Assembly (NCBI GenBank): GCA_035530195.1
Contig: DATKVG010000122.1
Span: 1 to 27,648, forward strand
Direction: 5' to 3'
Origin: JAPLKX01 sp035530195
Lineage (GTDB): Bacteria; Hydrogenedentota; Hydrogenedentia; Hydrogenedentales; SLHB01
Length of the DNA stretch: 27,648 nt
Shown here piece by piece: positions 1-3,602 of the stretch (position 1 is the stretch's first letter; each line of letters begins with the position of its first letter). The notes under the pieces are model-generated. The model saw only the letters and a list, made by a program, of their open reading frames with translations. It ran no database searches and was not told where the DNA came from. The translations under genes and the position numbers were made by a program.

Positions 1-1
1 A

Positions 2-20
2 AAGCGGCAAGATGCCGCTT
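2..20. repeat. Perfect small hairpin
   Basis: Arms 2-9 and 13-20 are perfect reverse complements around a 3-nt loop. It looks like a REP-type intergenic palindrome. Its left flank is cut by the window edge, so the full extent is unknown. Confidence 0.55.
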
Positions 21-287
21 CTACCTCAAGCCGAATAACGGGAACTTCCACGTCTTTCCCTTTCATATGCCTCTGTTTTATATAGCCTCGGTTGGTGCTC
101 TTTTTTGGGGCAAAAATACCCACGCGAAGGCGCTAACTAAAAATTCGAGATCTCAAATCTCACATCTCAAATCATTGAAATAGCCGGGGTTATAACAGAC
201 TCACCGCTTCCGCAAAAAAAAACTTACGACTTCCGCCTTTTTTGCACGCTCGAACACCCCGGACTTCCTGTTTTCCTACAGAAATAA

Positions 288-362
288 GGGGACTCTGCCA
301 TCATTTCCCTCATGGGTTCGTATTCCGACTCGGTAGTCGTGGGAAATGAGGGCCGGGTCCCC
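288..362. repeat. Nested inverted repeat, REP-like
   Basis: Three nested pairings are visible: GGGGAC (288-293) with GTCCCC (357-362), TCATTTCCC (301-309) with GGGAAATGA (341-349), and CGACT (326-330) with AGTCG (335-339). The left end GGGGACTCTGCC resembles GGGGACGGAGCC in the larger palindrome at 3448-3540, which suggests related elements. It sits directly upstream of the toxin-antitoxin promoter. Confidence 0.5.
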
Positions 363-368
363 CGTTTT

Positions 369-389
369 CCTCCGGCCTCGTGCTATACT
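369..389 (+). promoter_or_regulatory. Extended -10 promoter of the VapBC-type pair
   Basis: TGCTATACT at 381-389 is an extended -10 (TG, one base, TATACT), placed 28 bp before the antitoxin start. No good -35 is visible, as is common for extended -10 promoters. The block 369-389 recurs with two mismatches at 1620-1640 in front of the second MNT-HEPN pair. Confidence 0.6.
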
Positions 390-416
390 TGCACCACCGC
401 CAAGGAGAGAGTAGAG

Positions 417-629
417 ATGGCTTACAAAGGGCATCTTAAAAATGGCATGATTGTGATCGACGAGCCCGTCAACCTCCCGGAGGGCACCGAGGTAAGGATC
501 GAGGTCGCCGAAGCCGATGGCCCCACATTGGCGGAGCGGCTCGCGTCCGTGATCGGTACCGCCAAAGACCTGCCCCACGATGCCGCGGAGAATCTCGACC
601 ACTACCTCTATGGCGCCCCCAAGAAGTGA
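417..629 (+). CDS. Antitoxin of a VapBC-type pair (AF2212/DUF104-like)
   Basis: The 70-residue product looks like the small AF2212-like (DUF104) antitoxins that pair with PIN-domain toxins. The segment KNGMIVIDEPVNLPEGTEV at residues 8-26 is the typical beta-hairpin signature with the LPEG turn. The C-terminal half is probably helical and would wrap the toxin. The ATG at 417 is preferred over an upstream in-frame ATG at 312, because AAGGAGAG at 402-409 is well placed for it and the -10 at 384-389 would place transcription start near 396. The stop codon overlaps the start of the PIN gene by one base, so the two are translationally coupled. In such families the complex usually represses its own promoter; no operator is identified beyond the palindrome at 288-362. 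The family assignment rests on pattern recognition only. Confidence 0.75.
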   Translation: MAYKGHLKNGMIVIDEPVNLPEGTEVRIEVAEADGPTLAERLASVIGTAKDLPHDAAENLDHYLYGAPKK

Positions 630-1027
630 TGCGCGTATTCGCTGACACAGGCTTCTACGTGGCCCTGGTTAACCCCAGAGACCGGCTGCACGCCGCGGCG
701 CTCGAGATCAGCAACTCGTATCGTGGTTCTGTAGTGACTACGGAGTATGTCCTGGTCGAACTCGGCAACTACCTGGGCGGACTGGCGCGACAGAGCTTCA
801 TCGGGCTGGTCAAGAGTCTGCACGAGGATCCGAACACCGTGATTGTGCCGTCCTCGTCCGCCCTTTTTGAGAAGGGAATCCGCTTTTACACAGAAAGACC
901 CGACAAGGCGTGGTCTTTAACGGACTGCATCTCCTTTGTGGGCATCGAGGAGCACGGCGTCCGCGACGCGCTCAGCTTCGACCGCCACTTCGAGCAGGCG
1001 GGTTTCCACGTACTGCCGGCGCCGTAA
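629..1027 (+). CDS. PIN-domain toxin, VapC-like ribonuclease
   Basis: The 132-residue product has the length and motif layout of a PIN-domain endoribonuclease. The four acidic residues expected for Mg2+ binding are visible at D6 (FADTGFYVAL), E44 (VLVELGN), D99 (SLTDC) and D118 (LSFDRHF), so the site looks intact. VapC toxins cleave tRNA or rRNA when freed from the antitoxin; the target here cannot be read from sequence. The ATG at 629 shares its A with the antitoxin stop TGA (627-629). A GTG at 626 is an alternative start that adds one residue. The PIN assignment is secure, while the specific family is inferred from context. Confidence 0.85.
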   Translation: MRVFADTGFYVALVNPRDRLHAAALEISNSYRGSVVTTEYVLVELGNYLGGLARQSFIGLVKSLHEDPNTVIVPSSSALFEKGIRFYTERPDKAWSLTDCISFVGIEEHGVRDALSFDRHFEQAGFHVLPAP

Positions 1028-1160
1028 CTTCCCTTGAGACCCAGTTACTCGGGACAACTCGCCTCCCTACCCTTTCCGTTCGGCCCGCCGCCCCAAGTCG
1101 CCCGTCTTTTCCGCCCGTCCACTTCGGCCCGTCGAGGCCGTGTTGGCTTGATTCGATGAG

Positions 1161-1190
1161 TTGTCTCGGCCATCGCTGTGTTGATAAACT
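1161..1190 (+). promoter_or_regulatory. Putative promoter of the first MNT gene
   Basis: TTGTCT (1161-1166) and TAAACT (1185-1190) are separated by 18 bp, with TG one base before the -10. The expected transcription start near 1197 leaves about 23 nt before the ATG at 1220. Confidence 0.4.
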
Positions 1191-1219
1191 GACACTCGCA
1201 ACCTATGAAAGGGAAACTG

Positions 1220-1540
1220 ATGAGCAGAGCCCGTATAACCTTGCCTAACGCGCGTGCGCGCGCCGATGCGGTCGCCGATTTCTGCCGCAGGCATCACATT
1301 CGCCGGCTGGCGGTTTTTGGTTCTGTGTTGCGCGCCGATTTCGGCCCGGACAGCGACGTGGACGTGCTGGTGGAATTCGAACCCGGGCATTGCGTCGGAC
1401 TGATAACGTTTGCCGCCATGGAAAACGAGCTTTCGGACCTGATTGGCCGCAACGTGGACCTCAATACGCCGGCCGGGTTAAGCCCGTATTTCCGTGATCA
1501 GGCCCTCTCAGAGGCGGAGACCCAGTATGTCGCGGCATGA
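1220..1540 (+). CDS. mntA: MNT-type nucleotidyltransferase antitoxin (copy 1)
   Basis: This 106-residue protein has the minimal nucleotidyltransferase fold of the MntA antitoxins. The GSX10DXD motif is complete: G34-S35, then D46 and D48 in GPDSDVDVL, with a third acidic residue in the NVDLNT segment. In characterised MNT-HEPN pairs the MNT protein transfers AMP to a tyrosine of the HEPN toxin and so silences it. The ATG at 1220 is preferred because AAAGGG (1208-1213) is suitably spaced; an in-frame ATG at 1205 would overlap that site. The gene overlaps a HEPN start at 1527 by 14 bp, as in intact pairs, but that HEPN frame is broken. The antitoxin therefore appears to have lost its own partner. 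It is clearly paralogous to, but much diverged from, copy 2 at 1673. Confidence 0.8.
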   Translation: MSRARITLPNARARADAVADFCRRHHIRRLAVFGSVLRADFGPDSDVDVLVEFEPGHCVGLITFAAMENELSDLIGRNVDLNTPAGLSPYFRDQALSEAETQYVAA

Positions 1541-1676
1541 CGACACGGTCTACATACGCCATATGCTTGACCACGCGCGAACAGCCGTCGAATTGGCCTC
1601 TGCGAGGAACCGTTCGTCCCCTCCGCCATCGTGCTATACTGAGAACGGACAATGCCAAAGAGGACCAGGAAGATGA
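1527..1676 (+). pseudogene. Truncated HepT-like HEPN toxin remnant
   Basis: About the first 30 codons (MSRHDDTVYIRHMLDHARTA and on to about 1617) match the N-terminus of HepT-type HEPN proteins. They resemble the start of the intact copy at 1962 (DSDRTRIQHMIEAALQ). After about 1617 the reading frame runs into unrelated proline- and cysteine-rich sequence that overlaps the promoter of the next module, then stops at 1676. The catalytic RX4HXY region is missing. The remnant starts inside the end of the upstream MNT gene with the same overlap seen in the intact pair. This looks like a deletion or a replacement by the second module. The exact breakpoint cannot be placed better than about 1610-1620. 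Confidence 0.7.
1620..1640 (+). promoter_or_regulatory. Extended -10 promoter of the second MNT-HEPN pair
   Basis: TG (1632-1633), one base, then TATACT (1635-1640) forms an extended -10. The 21-bp block matches 369-389 at 19 positions, including an identical 12-mer TCGTGCTATACT. The expected transcription start is near 1647. Confidence 0.6.
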
Positions 1677-1972
1677 ACTTGCCCATCGAGATCGACACAG
1701 GGGTGATTGCGGGCTTCTGTCGCAGGCATCATCTCACCAAGCTGGCCCTGTTCGGCTCGGTGTTGACCGACCGCTTCGGGCCGGACAGCGACGTGGACGT
1801 GCTGTTTGAATACGATCCGGAGCACGTGCCGAGCCTGTTCGATGTCGCCGGAATGGAAGAGGAACTCACCGGGATCCTCGGGCGCAAGGCGGACATGCGA
1901 ACACCCCGGGATCTCAGCCGCTACTTCCGCGACGAAGTCGTGCGAACCGCGCAAGTCCATTATGCTGCCTGA
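1673..1972 (+). CDS. mntA: MNT-type nucleotidyltransferase antitoxin (copy 2)
   Basis: The 99-residue product carries a complete GSX10DXD motif (G28-S29, D40, D42) and a third acidic residue at D74, so it should be an active nucleotidyltransferase. It is the likely antitoxin for the HEPN protein that follows and would AMPylate it. The ATG at 1673 is chosen because AGGA lies just upstream (GACCAGGAAG) and because the in-frame ATG at 1652 would leave almost no leader after the predicted transcription start near 1647. The 1652 start, adding seven residues, remains possible. The gene overlaps the HEPN start by 11 bp. The DNA around the active site resembles copy 1, consistent with an old duplication or with separate acquisition of related modules. 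Confidence 0.85.
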   Translation: MNLPIEIDTGVIAGFCRRHHLTKLALFGSVLTDRFGPDSDVDVLFEYDPEHVPSLFDVAGMEEELTGILGRKADMRTPRDLSRYFRDEVVRTAQVHYAA

Positions 1973-2312
1973 CTCGGACCGAACCCGCATCCAACACATG
2001 ATCGAGGCCGCATTGCAGGTAAAGTCCTTTCTACAGGGTCGGAAGCCGAGCGACCTCGAAACCGACGCGCAACTGCGTCTCGCGCTGCTGCGGGCGTTAG
2101 AGGTCCTCGGGGAAGCCGCGAGCCGCGTCAGCCCCGAGACGCGCGCGGCCAACCCGCAAATACCATGGCAGCGGCTGATAAGCACGCGTAATCGGCTCAT
2201 CCACGCCTACTTCGACATCGACCTCGAAATCGTATGGACGACGGCCAGCCACTCCGTGCCCGAGCTCGTACCCACGCTCGAGGCCATCCTGGAACCTGAG
2301 AACCCGGAATAG
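1962..2312 (+). CDS. hepT: HepT-like HEPN ribonuclease toxin
   Basis: The 116-residue helical protein has the HEPN RX4H motif as R76-NRLI-H81, followed by A82 and Y83. The full RX4HXY signature of HepT toxins is therefore present. In characterised pairs this tyrosine is the residue AMPylated by MntA, which blocks the RNase site. The start at 1962 lies inside the end of mntA, giving a 14-codon-scale overlap region typical of coupled translation; longer upstream extension in this frame reads antisense-like sequence and is rejected. The gene ends at 2312 with no clear hairpin terminator. The RNA target is unknown from sequence; tRNA cleavage is known for some relatives. Confidence 0.88.
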   Translation: MLPDSDRTRIQHMIEAALQVKSFLQGRKPSDLETDAQLRLALLRALEVLGEAASRVSPETRAANPQIPWQRLISTRNRLIHAYFDIDLEIVWTTASHSVPELVPTLEAILEPENPE

Positions 2313-2647
2313 ACCGCCCCCGCTTCCATGACAGCCCCGGCAGCTTTCGACAGTCACAAGACCCGTCATGAATCACCAACTCCTTACGCGTCTTGGGAAG
2401 CTGAACCGTGGCCGCAGGTTTTCTGTTCGTACCAAAGAAGCGACCGAACGCCTTTGCCACAAAAGCCGCCCCCTGTGGGCCGTGTGGGCCATCTTGTCAT
2501 ATACCGGGTACACTGATATACTCATCACAGTAGGGTCCGAGTGCGTGTACGTCGCGCCTGACGAGCGTCGTTTGCACGTGACGGTTTACAGCCGTGCGCG
2601 ATCTGGGGCGTTAGCCGCCTAATAGTTGACAGCCGGAGGGAATTCGA
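2313..2647. other. Intergenic region with a promoter near its right end
   Basis: No gene is supported between hepT and the next reading frame. Several short frames exist, but none shows recognisable composition or a ribosome binding site. The one clear signal is the promoter at 2494-2522. The 120 nt from that promoter to the start codon contain no hairpin that I can interpret. Confidence 0.5.
2494..2522 (+). promoter_or_regulatory. Sigma70-type promoter
   Basis: TTGTCA (2494-2499) and TATACT (2517-2522) are separated by exactly 17 bp, with TG one base before the -10. The expected start near 2529 gives a leader of about 119 nt before the ATG at 2648. Confidence 0.6.
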
Positions 2648-3289
2648 ATGGCCAAGATTATCAAGATCGCTGTTATTGTCATTGTAGTGGTGCTTGCGTT
2701 ACCTCTGGTGGCCATACTATTCCAGGGGGGAAAGGAATCGCTGACAGGCGAGGAACAGCAAGTGTGGGACCGGTTTCTCGCAAAGCATCTGTCTTCGGGG
2801 ACAGAGACACCCAGTGAAGCGGATGCGGACGCGGTGGCAGCGATTGGCGACCGAATGGTCCCGTACATCGAGGAGCAGTTTGGTGCTGCCGCCCAGGTGC
2901 CCCGCACCTATGGGAAGAGCGAGTACTGGCTGGTAATCATCCTTGCGCGAATAGGGACACCACGGGCCATCGATGCGATTGTAAAAGTGCTCGAGCATGA
3001 CTGGCGCGGCGCCGTCGGCACGAACAGGGAGACCGCGGCCAAAGCGCTGGTGTGGCTCGGCGCAGGCGACCGCATCTCCGCGCTTGAGGCGGCCATTGCA
3101 GACCATGAGCGCCTTGTGGCCGACAGCAAGGACCCACAACGCTACGGCGCGGAAGTGGCTGACCTCAAGAAATACCTCGAGCTCCTTAAGAAGGGCGAGG
3201 GCAAACGTGACAAGAGCAAGTTTCCGTTTGGTCCTGCGTTGATAATGCACGAGATCGGATTGCCGACCGTTATGGGCGGCGATGTATAA
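2648..3289 (+). CDS. Membrane-anchored alpha-helical (HEAT-like) protein
   Basis: The 213-residue product begins with a lysine-flanked hydrophobic segment at about residues 5-25 (IKIAVIVIVVVLALPLVAIL). This is probably a single N-terminal membrane anchor. The rest is helical and soluble. Residues about 90-165 (LARIGTPRAIDAIVKVLEHD and the following ALVWLGAGD) resemble HEAT-type helical repeats, which usually serve as protein-protein scaffolds. GGAGGG at 2635-2640 is spaced 7 nt from the ATG, which supports the start. No enzyme motif is visible. It has its own promoter and stands between the toxin-antitoxin island and the helicase. I do not recognise a specific family, and HEAT-like is a weak structural guess. 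Confidence 0.65.
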   Translation: MAKIIKIAVIVIVVVLALPLVAILFQGGKESLTGEEQQVWDRFLAKHLSSGTETPSEADADAVAAIGDRMVPYIEEQFGAAAQVPRTYGKSEYWLVIILARIGTPRAIDAIVKVLEHDWRGAVGTNRETAAKALVWLGAGDRISALEAAIADHERLVADSKDPQRYGAEVADLKKYLELLKKGEGKRDKSKFPFGPALIMHEIGLPTVMGGDV

Positions 3290-3337
3290 AACCTCCAGGA
3301 CGAACGATGATGTGACGTCATGGACCCGTTGGCCCGA

Positions 3338-3376
3338 GCGCGTTCACCTGACACGTTTCGCGGCAGGTGAACGCGC
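3338..3376. repeat. 13-bp perfect inverted repeat
   Basis: GCGCGTTCACCTG (3338-3350) is perfectly complementary to 3364-3376 across a 13-nt loop. There is no downstream T-run, so a classical terminator is unlikely. It could be a protein-binding palindrome, a terminator for the upstream gene, or a repeat element. Confidence 0.6.
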
Positions 3377-3447
3377 GTACGCCGCGGAATACCGCGCGCC
3401 TCTGCCGTAACGTTCTAGTTGTAAGTACTTAGATATCAATAAGTTAT

Positions 3448-3540
3448 GAAAAATGGGGACGGAGCCCTTTTTCCTGTCAACACCAACAGGTTTCTTCAAA
3501 TCTCACGCTGCCGGGAAAAAGGGCTCCGTCCCCATTTTTC
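3448..3540. repeat. 93-bp palindromic element with 27-bp perfect arms
   Basis: Arms 3448-3474 and 3514-3540 are perfect reverse complements separated by 39 bp. The arms contain GGGGACGGAGCCC, flanked by A- and T-runs. The architecture resembles a REPIN, two REP sequences in inverted order, or a very small MITE. No transposase is in the window. Its right end lies two bases from the -35 of the helicase promoter, so its hairpin could influence that promoter or end transcription from upstream. Confidence 0.7.
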
Positions 3541-3542
3541 CC

Positions 3543-3572
3543 TTGACAACTGATTAAATTTTCAGGTATAGT
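3543..3572 (+). promoter_or_regulatory. Sigma70-type promoter of the helicase gene
   Basis: A consensus -35 TTGACA (3543-3548) and TATAGT (3567-3572) are separated by 18 bp. Transcription would start near 3579, leaving a leader of about 24 nt that contains the ribosome binding site. Confidence 0.65.
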
Positions 3573-3602
3573 GGCCGGTGCGAGTTGAGGGAGGGCTGCG
3601 AG

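Larger units (their letters stand above)
1..416. other. Intergenic region with hairpins and simple repeats
   Basis: No convincing gene lies here. The region opens with a perfect 8-bp hairpin at 2-20 (AAGCGGCA, loop AGA, TGCCGCTT). At about 146-173 there is a degenerate direct repeat of the type ATCTCAAATCTCA. A larger cruciform-like structure follows at 288-362, and the promoter of the first gene pair lies at the right end. Short open frames in the region have no recognisable content. Confidence 0.6.
3290..3602. other. Intergenic region with two palindromes and a promoter
   Basis: The stretch holds a 13-bp inverted repeat (3338-3376), a 27-bp perfect inverted repeat (3448-3540), and the helicase promoter immediately after it (3543-3572). 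TGACGTCA at 3313-3320 is a perfect 8-bp palindrome. No gene is supported. Confidence 0.6.

Noticed and set aside
2368..2622. Open frame of 84 codons after hepT
   Set aside because: It has no ribosome site, spans the predicted promoter at 2494-2522 and shows no recognisable sequence.
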